This document shows positions 1 to 7,216 of a stretch of 25,087 nucleotides of DNA, piece by piece. The translations under genes and the position numbers were made by a program. This stretch comes from a virus. Where the stretch lies: the IMG/VR virus record IMGVR_UViG_3300044712_001076, positions 1 through 25,087 of that record; one strand, given 5' to 3'. The notes below the pieces were generated by a model that searched no databases, had not been told where the DNA came from, and saw only the letters and a list, made by a program, of their open reading frames with translations. Each line of letters opens with the position of its first letter. The first letter of the stretch is position 1.

Positions 1-183
1 CGTGCTGTGGACGAATATCGAGCACGTGGTTTTGCTGGACCTGTGTTTGTGATGCCAGTAGGTGGTGTTGTGCGTGTGTATGATGGCAACAGACTCAATG
101 TAGCTGACGAAGCACTGAAACGTGGATACTGGTACAGCCCACGACTACACGTTGACCTTTGGGGCAACGGATGGGGGAAATAA
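1..183 (+). CDS. queE: 7-carboxy-7-deazaguanine synthase (QueE-like), C-terminal fragment
   Basis: Only the last 60 codons are inside the window, open at the 5' end and closed by TAA at 181. The translation ends with YWYSPRLHVDLWGNGWGK, which matches the conserved C-terminal signature of QueE radical-SAM enzymes (typically 'SPRLHI-LWGN'). QueE converts 6-carboxytetrahydropterin to 7-carboxy-7-deazaguanine on the way to preQ0, the precursor of queuosine in tRNA and of 7-deazaguanine DNA modification in many phages. The radical-SAM CxxxCxxC motif would lie upstream of the window and cannot be checked. The next gene starts one base after the stop, so the two are probably co-transcribed. The family call rests on this short tail only. 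Confidence 0.72.
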   Translation, partial: RAVDEYRARGFAGPVFVMPVGGVVRVYDGNRLNVADEALKRGYWYSPRLHVDLWGNGWGK

Positions 184-606
184 ATGTTCGATCGACTCAA
201 AGGTTGGTTTGGCAAAGATGCCAAAGTAAACCCACCCCCGACCCAAGCAAGGCCAGAGCCGCCACCTGCTCCTCCCAAAAAGAAGGAACCAGTTAAAACT
301 GAAAAAGAACTGGCCACCGAAGCAGGCGAACCCTATGTGGCTGTGTTAGGCATGGACGTAGATCCCAACAACCTGCATCAAGGTGCGTTTGAACTAGACT
401 GGAATGAGATCTTTGTAGCACGACTAGTCAAGGCCGGGTACATGATGAAACCCACTGACACAGATGCTGACATTGTGGATCGTTGGTTTCAAAACGTGTG
501 TAGACATGTTGTAATGGAAACCTGGGAACAAGAGCAGGCTATCAAGCAGTCTGGCATTTATGTACAAAGCCGAAACATAGGCAACGGTCGCAGCGAAGTG
601 TCATGA
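184..606 (+). CDS. conserved phage hypothetical protein with proline-rich N-terminal linker
   Basis: 140 aa, ATG immediately after the queE-like stop. Residues 1-12 are a short amphipathic start; residues 16-36 form a Pro/Lys-rich linker (many P, then KKK) that is probably disordered. The globular part starts near residue 48 with EPYVAVLGMDVDPNN and continues to about residue 130. This block resembles hypothetical proteins of T4-like cyanophages that I recall from sequence style; no function is known to me. It overlaps the next gene by an ATGA junction, which suggests translational coupling. Function is not inferred. Confidence 0.8.
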   Translation: MFDRLKGWFGKDAKVNPPPTQARPEPPPAPPKKKEPVKTEKELATEAGEPYVAVLGMDVDPNNLHQGAFELDWNEIFVARLVKAGYMMKPTDTDADIVDRWFQNVCRHVVMETWEQEQAIKQSGIYVQSRNIGNGRSEVS

Positions 607-863
607 CACCAAATCCCTTTGATTTTAAAACCCGCGAACAAGCCCGTGCGTTTTTAAAACGTGCTGGCTTGCTCAATACCCGGCGTGTAATCGAAGGTGA
701 AGAGCGTGAAAAGACGCTGACCATGCTGCGTCTAATGGAGTCGGAAGTCAGTAACAATCAACACCTATGGTGCGAAACTTGGAAGATGGGAAACCTAACA
801 TACGAGTTGGTTTCAGGGTCGGGGGTTGATGAACTCATAGAGATCACAGAACATGATATTTAA
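603..863 (+). CDS. hypothetical protein, 86 aa
   Basis: The ATG at 603 overlaps the upstream TGA (604-606), a typical coupled phage junction. The protein is soluble, charged and helix-rich in its first half (TREQARAFLKRAG, then an EEREKTLTMLRLME helix) with a short beta-like C-terminus. I see no motif that assigns a function. It ends inside the next gene (start 853). A minus-strand ORF over the same DNA lacks the packed context and is treated as a shadow. Confidence 0.75.
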   Translation: MTPNPFDFKTREQARAFLKRAGLLNTRRVIEGEEREKTLTMLRLMESEVSNNQHLWCETWKMGNLTYELVSGSGVDELIEITEHDI

Positions 864-1335
864 CCACATCAAACAACTCAAAGCAGAAGGTAAAAAAGTT
901 GGCATCACATTTTCAACCTTTGACATGCTCCACGCGGGCCACATTGCTATGCTCTCGGAAGCCAAGAATCACTGTGACTACCTCATCGCCGGGCTGCAAA
1001 CCGACCCTACTATCGATAGACCTGAAACTAAAAATAAGCCTGTACAATCTATTGTTGAGCGACAAATACAGCTTGCCGCATGCCGTTATGTTGATGAAGT
1101 TGTTGTTTATCAAACCGAGCAAGATCTCGTTGACCTTCTCTTGATACTGCCAGTGGATGTGCGTATCCTGGGAGTGGAATATGAAGACAAAGAATTTACC
1201 GGCAAGTGGGAAGGCCAGCATCGAGGCATTAAGTGCATCTTCAACAGCAGAGATCACAGCTTCTCTAGTTCAAGCTTGCGCAAGCGTGTAGCAGCAGCAG
1301 AAACCTTTAAGGTGTTGAAAGATGCAACCCCTTAA
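853..1335 (+). CDS. cytidylyltransferase-like nucleotidyltransferase
   Basis: 160 aa protein of the HxGH nucleotidyltransferase family (TagD/RfaE-C type). Visible motifs: GITFSTFDMLHAGH at residues 17-30 with the HAGH nucleotide-binding signature, and SSSSLRKR at residues 138-145, equivalent to the C-terminal ISTTxxxxR phosphate-binding motif. The length matches single-domain glycerol-3-phosphate cytidylyltransferases. Such enzymes transfer CMP or AMP to a phosphorylated alcohol or sugar, releasing pyrophosphate. The substrate cannot be read from sequence. It overlaps both neighbours, so it belongs to the same early operon. Possible roles are synthesis of an activated sugar or polyol, or NAD-like cofactor metabolism; the first is closer to the motif pattern. 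Confidence 0.85.
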   Translation: MIFNHIKQLKAEGKKVGITFSTFDMLHAGHIAMLSEAKNHCDYLIAGLQTDPTIDRPETKNKPVQSIVERQIQLAACRYVDEVVVYQTEQDLVDLLLILPVDVRILGVEYEDKEFTGKWEGQHRGIKCIFNSRDHSFSSSSLRKRVAAAETFKVLKDATP

Positions 1336-1561
1336 ACCACAACCCACTTTCAAAGTCTATGCTTTGATCAAACAAACTGGACTTGCATTGAATTATGTGT
1401 ATGGTAGTGGCACTAACATTACATTTGGTCCAGGATTCTACGGCACACGTGAAGAAGCCGAACAATTAAGAACACTAGAGTTACTCAAAAGCACTGATAC
1501 AGCAAACTCAGAGTATCATGTGTTTGAACTTGAAATTCCCAATCCAGCATATAAAAAATGA
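1322..1561 (+). CDS. hypothetical protein, 79 aa
   Basis: Overlaps the end of the nucleotidyltransferase gene by 14 bases and meets the next gene at an ATGA junction (1558-1561). The sequence has alternating hydrophobic residues (FKVYALI, TNITFGPGFYG) and a helix GTREEAEQLRTLELL, suggesting a small alpha/beta domain that resembles the 'EEA' helix proteins common in T4-like phages. I do not recognise a function. Confidence 0.72.
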   Translation: MQPLKPQPTFKVYALIKQTGLALNYVYGSGTNITFGPGFYGTREEAEQLRTLELLKSTDTANSEYHVFELEIPNPAYKK

Positions 1562-2289
1562 TTTTGTACGTCAACGGCGACAGTCACACAGCCGCAGCCG
1601 AAGCTGTAAATCCTCACGCCTGGGCCATGGATGATGGCGAACTGTATCATCTTGGGCAAAGGCCGCACCCTGATAATTTACATGTAAGTTGGGGCAACCG
1701 GCTGGCCAATCGCATACATGCTGAACTGTATTGTGATGCACAAGCCGGTGGCAGCAACGCTCGAATCATGCGCACCACCAGACAGTGGATCATTGACAAC
1801 TATGATAGACTAGATCAAACACTGATGGTGATTCAGTGGTCAACATGGGAACGTGAAGAATGGCAGTACATGGGTGAATGGTGGCAGGTCAATGCTTCGG
1901 GCACCGATCATGTGCATCCTGATCTTGTGCAACGATACAAGCAGTACATATCCGACATAAATTGGACTCGCGTACAAGACACCGCACACAGACAAATTTG
2001 GTTGTTCCATCAAGAGCTAGAAGCCAAACGTATCCGCCACGTTTTCTTCAACGGCAACTCTGATTTCTCTACCCAGCCCAATCGCTTGGAGTGGAACAAT
2101 TGCTACATTGGTGCGTATAATCCTGAACAAACGTACAACAAAGTATTAAGAAACAACGGATTTAAAACTGTAAACCCCGATAGTTGGCATTTTGGAGCCA
2201 AAGCCCATAGCTTTTGGGCACGATATGTGCTACAATATCTGCGTGATCACAACTTCTTGAATTTACAAAATGCGTTATTTGCTGATTGA
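1558..2289 (+). CDS. SGNH/GDSL-hydrolase-like protein
   Basis: 243 aa. Residues 1-10 read MILYVNGDSH, the block I GDS(H) motif with the candidate nucleophile Ser9. Block II is AGGSNARIMR near residues 62-71, block III-like WSTWEREEW near residues 94-102, with FNGNSDF following, and the C-terminal DSWHFGAKAH supplies the Asp-x-x-His expected in block V. The layout matches SGNH hydrolases, a fold that includes esterases and acetyl-hydrolases acting on sugars or lipids. Related proteins are known to me from T4-like cyanophages without a defined substrate. It overlaps the exonuclease gene by 20 bases. The fold is fairly sure, the substrate unknown. Confidence 0.72.
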   Translation: MILYVNGDSHTAAAEAVNPHAWAMDDGELYHLGQRPHPDNLHVSWGNRLANRIHAELYCDAQAGGSNARIMRTTRQWIIDNYDRLDQTLMVIQWSTWEREEWQYMGEWWQVNASGTDHVHPDLVQRYKQYISDINWTRVQDTAHRQIWLFHQELEAKRIRHVFFNGNSDFSTQPNRLEWNNCYIGAYNPEQTYNKVLRNNGFKTVNPDSWHFGAKAHSFWARYVLQYLRDHNFLNLQNALFAD

Positions 2290-3283
2290 TACTGCCAACA
2301 TGTTTTTCCGTGCCCGGCACCAAGCACATCGGGCCAGCGACAGTTGGACCAAATTGGGCTTTGCATTGCACCTTACTTTGATGAGTGTGAACAAGGTAGC
2401 TCGCAGGTTCAAAGCCGACCACGTGGTTTTTGCACTGGAAGGTCGCAGCTGGCGCAAAGACTACTATGAGCCCTACAAGAAAAACCGTGCCGTGGCTCGC
2501 GGTAAAATGACCGAAGATGAAGCTGAAGAGGACAAGCTGTTCTGGGAAACCTACGATAGCCTGACTAAATACTTGAGCGAAAAGACAAACTGTAGTGTTA
2601 TCCGTTGCGCCACTGCTGAAGCAGATGACGTAATTGCTCGTTGGATTGCACTGCACCCCCAAGACGAACATGTTATCATCAGCTCAGACACTGACTACGT
2701 TCAGCTCGTTGCTGCCAACGTCAAACAGTACAATGGCATCACTGATGAACTGATCACTCTTGAGGGCGTTTTTGACGACAAAGACCGACCTGTGCTAGAC
2801 AAGCAAAAGAAACCCAAACTAGTTGAGGATCCACAGTATCAATTGTTCCTCAAGTGCATTCGCGGAGATGTGTCTGACAACGTGTTCTCAGCATTTCCTG
2901 GTGCTAGAGAAACAGGTACCAAGAACAAAATTGGCATTCGTGATGCCTACGAAGACCGCGGCAAGAAAGGATTCAATTGGAACAATTTCATGCTGCAACG
3001 TTGGACTGACCATAACGAAGTTGAGCACCGTGTACTCGACGACTATGAGCGCAATCGTACCCTAATCGATCTCACTGCACAACCTGATGATGTCAAACAG
3101 GCTGTAGACACTTGCATTCGCGAACAAGTGAGCCACAAAGACATCGGCCAGGTTGGCGCACACTTCTTAAAATTCTGCGGTAAGTTTGAACTTACCAAGC
3201 TCAGTGACCAAGCAGAGGCTGTGGGCCGTTGGCTCAATCAGCATTACACTGGGCACCTATCACCTGCAACGGAGACACAATGA
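2270..3283 (+). CDS. 5'-3' exonuclease / RNase H (T4 Rnh / FEN-type)
   Basis: 337 aa, close in length to T4 RNase H (305 aa). Motifs of the FEN/PIN-like nuclease family: LLIDTANMFFRARHQ (residues 4-18, metal-binding Asp7), FALEGRSWRKDYYEPYKKNR (54-73), TAEADDVIARW (115-125, acidic cluster), SSDTDYVQL (138-146) and RGDVSDNV (198-205, helix-hairpin-helix entry). It would remove RNA primers and 5' flaps on the lagging strand during phage DNA replication. The gene overlaps the SGNH-like gene upstream and the next gene by ATGA, so it is expressed in the same transcript. The family is secure; the name rnh is by analogy with T4. Confidence 0.92.
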   Translation: MRYLLIDTANMFFRARHQAHRASDSWTKLGFALHLTLMSVNKVARRFKADHVVFALEGRSWRKDYYEPYKKNRAVARGKMTEDEAEEDKLFWETYDSLTKYLSEKTNCSVIRCATAEADDVIARWIALHPQDEHVIISSDTDYVQLVAANVKQYNGITDELITLEGVFDDKDRPVLDKQKKPKLVEDPQYQLFLKCIRGDVSDNVFSAFPGARETGTKNKIGIRDAYEDRGKKGFNWNNFMLQRWTDHNEVEHRVLDDYERNRTLIDLTAQPDDVKQAVDTCIREQVSHKDIGQVGAHFLKFCGKFELTKLSDQAEAVGRWLNQHYTGHLSPATETQ

Positions 3284-3735
3284 CCCTGGTAGCAAAACCT
3301 ATCATCGACAAACAATACTGGATTATCAAACAAGACAATCAAAAAATTGGCAATGTACAACAGACACAAGATGGTTCGTTTCAAGTGACCATTGCTGGGC
3401 ATGTCGCCAGTTTCAAAACAATCAAGAACTTGCGCAAACAAGTTGAGATTGAGTTTGCAGATCCTGAACAAAAAAGCAAGCCTCCGCGTGATGTAGTACA
3501 CGGATATCACACAGGCTGCAAGGCTCACAACGCCATGTGGGATGTCAAACGTAAACTACCGTTGTTTACCAAAGATGCCAAAAGCAAATCATGGTATGCT
3601 GCTGGATGGTATCTAGTCAAGCAACATCGCACTTGGAAAGCAGTACAAAATCCCAAACTAATTGTGTTGGACCGTTACAAATACCAAGGACCTTTTCACA
3701 GTAAAGAAGAAGCAAATGACAAATCCGTTTCGTGA
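3280..3735 (+). CDS. conserved phage hypothetical protein, 151 aa
   Basis: Start chosen at ATG 3280, which overlaps the upstream TGA and has GGAG at 3271; a longer in-frame start at 3229 lies deep inside the exonuclease gene and is less likely. N-terminal beta-rich half (residues 12-60) ends in a helix KTIKNLRKQVEIEF; the second half has VVHGYHTGCKAHNAMWDVKRKLPLF (split: HGYHTGCKAH and DVKRKLPLF), typical of a hypothetical protein family in T4-like cyanophages. No enzymatic motif is assignable. It overlaps the MazG-like gene by 20 bases. Confidence 0.8.
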   Translation: MTLVAKPIIDKQYWIIKQDNQKIGNVQQTQDGSFQVTIAGHVASFKTIKNLRKQVEIEFADPEQKSKPPRDVVHGYHTGCKAHNAMWDVKRKLPLFTKDAKSKSWYAAGWYLVKQHRTWKAVQNPKLIVLDRYKYQGPFHSKEEANDKSVS

Positions 3736-4087
3736 TCAAGAAAAATTTATGCGGGCCTGCGACCAAACAGTTGAAGGCTACAACGAAAAACAATACAAAC
3801 TTTATATTAATCTAATTGAAGAAGAGTTCAGGGAACTCAAGGAAGCAATTGCCGCAGGGGATATTGTTGAACAGTTAGATGCACTAGAGGATATTCTTGT
3901 TGTTACTATTGGCGCTATTCATTCAATGGGTGCAGATGGCGAGGGCGGTTGGAAAGAAGTCATGGGCACAAACTTTGCCAAGATTGACAAAGAAACTGGC
4001 AAGGTTCGCAAGCGCGAGGACGGCAAGGTATTGAAGCCGTTGGGTTGGACTCCTCCAGACCTCAAACCATTTGTGAGTAAAAAATGA
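3716..4087 (+). CDS. MazG-like NTP pyrophosphohydrolase
   Basis: ATG 3716 gives a 123 aa protein starting MTNPFRDQEKFM; the longer reading from 3662 would run into the previous gene. The helical motif EEEFRELKEA (an EExxE-type metal site) followed about 15 residues later by DALEDILVV (ExxD-type) is the signature of all-alpha NTP pyrophosphohydrolases (MazG / PRA-PH fold). These hydrolyse (d)NTPs or alarmones to monophosphates and pyrophosphate; in cyanophages MazG-type enzymes are linked to nucleotide or ppGpp control. The C-terminal part (GKVRKREDGKVLKPLGWTPP) resembles the tail of phage versions. ATGA overlap with the next gene. Confidence 0.83.
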   Translation: MTNPFRDQEKFMRACDQTVEGYNEKQYKLYINLIEEEFRELKEAIAAGDIVEQLDALEDILVVTIGAIHSMGADGEGGWKEVMGTNFAKIDKETGKVRKREDGKVLKPLGWTPPDLKPFVSKK

Positions 4088-4302
4088 GCCTGCACATACA
4101 CAGATTTGTTGATGCTATCAAAGCAGCCGAGGCTCGGGGGCAGCGTGATCTGCAGATGACTCTGCGTGACGCCAAGGATCTACATGCCGACATTACCAAG
4201 TTGTTGGTAACCTTGGAACAAATGCGCAAGACTCCTGAAGCTACAGACAGCGATGTGATCAAGGTCGAACTCACTGGCGGTTCATTTAAAAGCCCTAGTT
4301 AA
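4084..4302 (+). CDS. hypothetical protein, 72 aa, helical
   Basis: Starts at the ATGA junction with the MazG-like gene. It is almost entirely predicted helix (HRFVDAIKAAEARGQRDL, then KDLHADITKLLVTLEQMRK), so it may be a small coiled-coil or oligomerising protein. The C-terminus VIKVELTGGSFKSPS is beta-like. Comparable short genes lie downstream of mazG-like genes in T4-like phages, but no function is known to me. Confidence 0.75.
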   Translation: MSLHIHRFVDAIKAAEARGQRDLQMTLRDAKDLHADITKLLVTLEQMRKTPEATDSDVIKVELTGGSFKSPS

Positions 4303-4305
4303 TGA

Positions 4306-4313
4306 CATAAATA
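4306..4313 (+). promoter_or_regulatory. candidate T4-type late promoter (CATAAATA)
   Basis: CATAAATA lies just after the stop of the previous gene and 17 bases before the ATG at 4330, with AGGAGA as ribosome binding site in between. It differs from the T4 late consensus TATAAATA by one base and has no -35 box, as expected for late promoters read by a sliding-clamp/gp55-type system. Similar motifs at 14889, 20084, 21165 and 24952 support it. Confidence 0.5.
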
Positions 4314-4329
4314 ATACTAGGAGATAACG

Positions 4330-4629
4330 ATGAGCAGACCCAAACCACAGGTGTTGATTGAGCACGTAAACAAACAGACATACAAAACCGAGCAAGTGTT
4401 GGCTAGCGAGGGTGTATGGGCAGTGTTTTACGACTCAAAGCCCATCAATCTTAAAACTGCCAACATGCTCACACAGTACCCTGGACCCAAGTACAAAAAG
4501 GTCAGTTTTTCAAATCCTGGGCATGCTCGCAATCTAGCTAAAAAACTCAACACACAGTTCAAAACAGACAAGTTCACTGTGGTGCTGTTGACACAAGGGG
4601 CTCAAGTGTACCCCGATGCAAAGGCCTGA
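4330..4629 (+). CDS. hypothetical protein, 99 aa
   Basis: First gene after the candidate late promoter, with a good AGGAGAT site. Basic protein (many K/R) with a pattern HVNKQTYKTEQVLASEG, then YDSKPINLKTANMLTQ and a helix HARNLAKKLNTQF, ending in a hydrophobic strand FTVVLLTQG. Resembles small conserved proteins of T4-like cyanophages. Overlaps the next gene by 14 bases. Function unknown. Confidence 0.78.
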   Translation: MSRPKPQVLIEHVNKQTYKTEQVLASEGVWAVFYDSKPINLKTANMLTQYPGPKYKKVSFSNPGHARNLAKKLNTQFKTDKFTVVLLTQGAQVYPDAKA

Positions 4630-4981
4630 TTACACTCGTGAAATGTGGCAGCAATTACCAGCTGCCATACGAGACACTGTATCCCTAGAAGCAACACAAG
4701 TTGAATGGTGGCATGATAGTCGTCCCGATGGCGGCTGGCGACTGAGTTGGAACGGCCTAGTAGATCTTACCGATGTATTGCATGTGGAATCTTGGGATTT
4801 TGATTTTGGATCTCGAGAAATTCAACCCTGGATGCTGCTGAAATTAAAAAAGCATGTCTTGGTACCATACTACATCGCAGACAATCGCAAACACACTCGA
4901 CTCACTGTGCTAGACAGCAAACTGGCTGTAATGATCAATCTCTACGGCGAAGTTGAAAAGTGGATCAAGTCTTTGCAGTGA
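4616..4981 (+). CDS. hypothetical protein, 121 aa
   Basis: ATG inside the end of the preceding gene. Tryptophan-rich N-terminal half (EMWQQLPAAI, EWWHDSRPDGGWRLSWNG) followed by beta-like segments and RLTVLDSKLAVMINLYG. It ends tail-to-tail with the minus-strand glycosyltransferase-like gene, overlapping it by 17 bases, so this is the end of the plus-strand operon. I do not recognise the family. Confidence 0.75.
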   Translation: MQRPDYTREMWQQLPAAIRDTVSLEATQVEWWHDSRPDGGWRLSWNGLVDLTDVLHVESWDFDFGSREIQPWMLLKLKKHVLVPYYIADNRKHTRLTVLDSKLAVMINLYGEVEKWIKSLQ

Positions 4982-5942
4982 ACAGCTCACGGGCACGTTG
5001 AACAAAGTTGGTTCTATAGTATTGTTCTGTGTAGTACAATGCTCGTTGACTTTGAGCTGCTAGTCTATCTTGTAAGTGGTCAAGGTTGATCCTACCTTGT
5101 ATGAGATCTTGGTTTCTCAATATGGCCTGTTCAACTCGTTGATCGTTGGGCAAAAAGTCGTAAGAAGTATCTACTACATCTTCAAACATATCAAAGCCCA
5201 TGTCCTGGCAGTCGGCAACAATGCCTGGATACCCAATCAGCACAGGCACTTGACCTGCTGCCATGGCAAACAGAGTTTTTTCGCAGATCACACCAGGTCT
5301 ATGGTCGTACTGTGTTTCTGTAACAATGTTCACCGCAGCAGAACCATATACTGGTAACAATCTCACAAAGTTTTCATCATTTTCTGTGCCGCGATAGGTA
5401 CTGTACTCCCACAGTGGCAGCGGTATTTCTGGACCATAGCTGAGCCAACCATTGTCCCAGGCTTGCAAGATGTCCACCGCACGTCGACGATGTGAGCACA
5501 TCCGACCATTTAAACATTGCCATGCACGAGTACGGGGCTGTTGTAGAGCAGGCTCGCATTGGTGCCATCTTGCTTGTAGTCGTTGCATTTCTCTACAGTT
5601 GTGATTGCTGTATTCAATCAACTTGATGGGACCATGATATACTTTTTCCAAGCCGTGATGCATGTGCGTGACTAAGATTTGATCAGCACGATCTCTGTAG
5701 GTTTGTTCCAGTATGTCTAACTCGACAATTCGGTTGTCTTGAAAAGTAACAAAGTCTTGAAAGTGCATGAGCAGCACAGTGTTTGGTTTGAAATCTATGT
5801 CCGGCAGTTTCAAAGGCCAACCAGTATCGGGTTGGTACGGTGGATCATATGCGTTCCACACGCCGTGTACATCCAGTCCTAGTTTGGCAAGTTCAGTAGA
5901 GAAAAATTCAGTGTATTCCACACCAATACTTATTAAATACAC
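4965..5942 (-). CDS. glycosyltransferase-like protein (paralogue of the 8606-9667 gene)
   Basis: 325 aa, read from a GTG start (MYLISIGVEYTEF). The C-terminal third carries VICEKTLFAMAAGQVPVLIG followed by GFDMFEDVVDTSYD, a layout seen in GT10/exostosin-like transferases, where the E-K-T segment contacts the nucleotide sugar. A short central block reads CLNGRMCSHRRRAVDIL. The same pattern occurs in the protein encoded at 8606-9667, so the two are probably paralogues. A role in modifying a phage or host glycan is inferred from fold similarity only. The gene is convergent with 4616-4981 and divergent from 5946-6647, with just three bases between the two starts. Confidence 0.6.
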   Translation of the reverse strand: MYLISIGVEYTEFFSTELAKLGLDVHGVWNAYDPPYQPDTGWPLKLPDIDFKPNTVLLMHFQDFVTFQDNRIVELDILEQTYRDRADQILVTHMHHGLEKVYHGPIKLIEYSNHNCREMQRLQARWHQCEPALQQPRTRAWQCLNGRMCSHRRRAVDILQAWDNGWLSYGPEIPLPLWEYSTYRGTENDENFVRLLPVYGSAAVNIVTETQYDHRPGVICEKTLFAMAAGQVPVLIGYPGIVADCQDMGFDMFEDVVDTSYDFLPNDQRVEQAILRNQDLIQGRINLDHLQDRLAAQSQRALYYTEQYYRTNFVQRARELFTAKT

Positions 5943-5945
5943 TCC

Positions 5946-6647
5946 ATGGAATATTGGAATAATCCCCTGATCACAGTGAAGCTAGACACTGACCGAGACC
6001 CCGTGATTGAAAGCTTTCACAACGGACGTCACTGTTTGTTTTGGAATCCTGCCAGCAGGTTTGATAACATATCAACCAATCAACGGCTGGATGATTTGAT
6101 TCGTTGGGCCAACGAATGGTTAGAACACGATGGCATAGATGCATTTGAAAGCGAACCACGCAACCGCTACGACATTGCAAATCTGACCAAACTCAACATG
6201 TGGATTGCAGACATACGACAACAGGGAATAGTAAAACCTTGGTTGATACAAGATCAAGGCGATGGTACATTTGTTGCTGGCACCGGAGACAGTAGGCTAC
6301 GCTGTTTAGAAGTCATGCCTGAGATAACTTCTGTGCCTGCGTTTGTCAGCACATCCGCAGATCGAGCACACTTGTATCAAGACCTAGAGGCTGTGACCAG
6401 TTTTGCTCAATTTGCCCAACTATGCCGTGCAGAGCCCGAAGTTGAATTTATATTCAGACTCACTGATCCCACTGCACCTTATGGCTTGTATTGGTACGAA
6501 TACAATACCAATCGCACTAGATCTGTGACGCCCGGTGAAGATCAAGCAGTGAAGATGTTTGTGAATTACGTCAAGGCCAATCCTGGATTCAGAGTCAGCA
6601 GAACTTGGTTTGCCAACGCTGTTGATTGGAACAATTACACTGAGTAA
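5946..6647 (+). CDS. ParB/sulfiredoxin-like domain protein
   Basis: 233 aa starting MEYWNNPLITVKL. Around residues 93-120 the sequence GIVKPWLIQDQ-GDGTFVAGTGDSRLRCLE fits the ParB/Srx N-terminal fold: a 'P..v...g.y.i..GD.RL.a' pattern with GTGDSRL (112-118) in place of the usual GxRR. Such domains bind or hydrolyse CTP/ATP or act on DNA. The remaining 110 residues are not recognisable. It stands alone on the plus strand within a minus-strand cassette. The call is tentative. Confidence 0.45.
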   Translation: MEYWNNPLITVKLDTDRDPVIESFHNGRHCLFWNPASRFDNISTNQRLDDLIRWANEWLEHDGIDAFESEPRNRYDIANLTKLNMWIADIRQQGIVKPWLIQDQGDGTFVAGTGDSRLRCLEVMPEITSVPAFVSTSADRAHLYQDLEAVTSFAQFAQLCRAEPEVEFIFRLTDPTAPYGLYWYEYNTNRTRSVTPGEDQAVKMFVNYVKANPGFRVSRTWFANAVDWNNYTE

Positions 6648-7216
6648 GTCCAGTAGTTTATTTGCATGGCCCTGCGCACCACGTCAAAATGTGTGTGCGG
6701 ATAGCTGTGCCAAGTATCGGGCGATGGAACAAAGAACATACAACGGTTATCTCGAGCTTCAACCTGATGCGACTGCCCTAGCATGGTTCCCGGCCACAGT
6801 TTTTCATAGTCTGTGTAAACCAGTGCAGTGAGTCTCTTTTCCAACAAGTCGTGGTGTGTTTCAAGATAGAAGTCACCAATATCGCTGATTACTTCTACTC
6901 TGGGTACTAGGCCAGTGTAGTCCAGGCCAGTAAAGGATTCAAAGTACTGTTTGACTTCGCCATGGTGCAGATCCTGCCACAGTGCATGCAAATGAGGGTA
7001 TTGATCTGCTGTGGATTCGTCCACAAAGAATCTACCATCGCCTACACGTTTGCCCGCAGTTGCCTGACTGCGTTGATGTGGCACTGATTTTAATTCAGCA
7101 AGACACTCAGCTGTTAAAAAGTTGTCAGCGATCCAGTGCTGCCATGGCACGTCATGCTGTTGTGTAATCACTGAATGTTTGTTGTGCAATTTGTTTCCAA
7201 TCTTGATATCTGTCAC
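6635..7216 (-). CDS. 2OG-Fe(II) oxygenase-like protein
   Basis: Up to 193 aa. The double-stranded beta-helix motif is visible: ETHHDLLEKRLTALVYTDY gives H121-x-D123, and PDTWHSYPHTHFDVVRR gives the distal H170 and the 2-oxoglutarate-binding Arg near 181-182. These enzymes hydroxylate proteins, small molecules or nucleobases using Fe(II), O2 and 2-oxoglutarate. The GTG start at 7216 overlaps the asparagine synthase by 65 bases without a strong ribosome binding site; a GTG at 7171 is an alternative. It is the last gene of the minus-strand operon 9667-6635. Target unknown. Confidence 0.78.
   Translation of the reverse strand: MTDIKIGNKLHNKHSVITQQHDVPWQHWIADNFLTAECLAELKSVPHQRSQATAGKRVGDGRFFVDESTADQYPHLHALWQDLHHGEVKQYFESFTGLDYTGLVPRVEVISDIGDFYLETHHDLLEKRLTALVYTDYEKLWPGTMLGQSHQVEARDNRCMFFVPSPDTWHSYPHTHFDVVRRAMQINYWTYSV

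Noticed and set aside
2162-2671. 169-codon minus-strand open frame
   Set aside because: It is opposite the SGNH-like and exonuclease genes, has no ribosome binding site and no recognisable motif.
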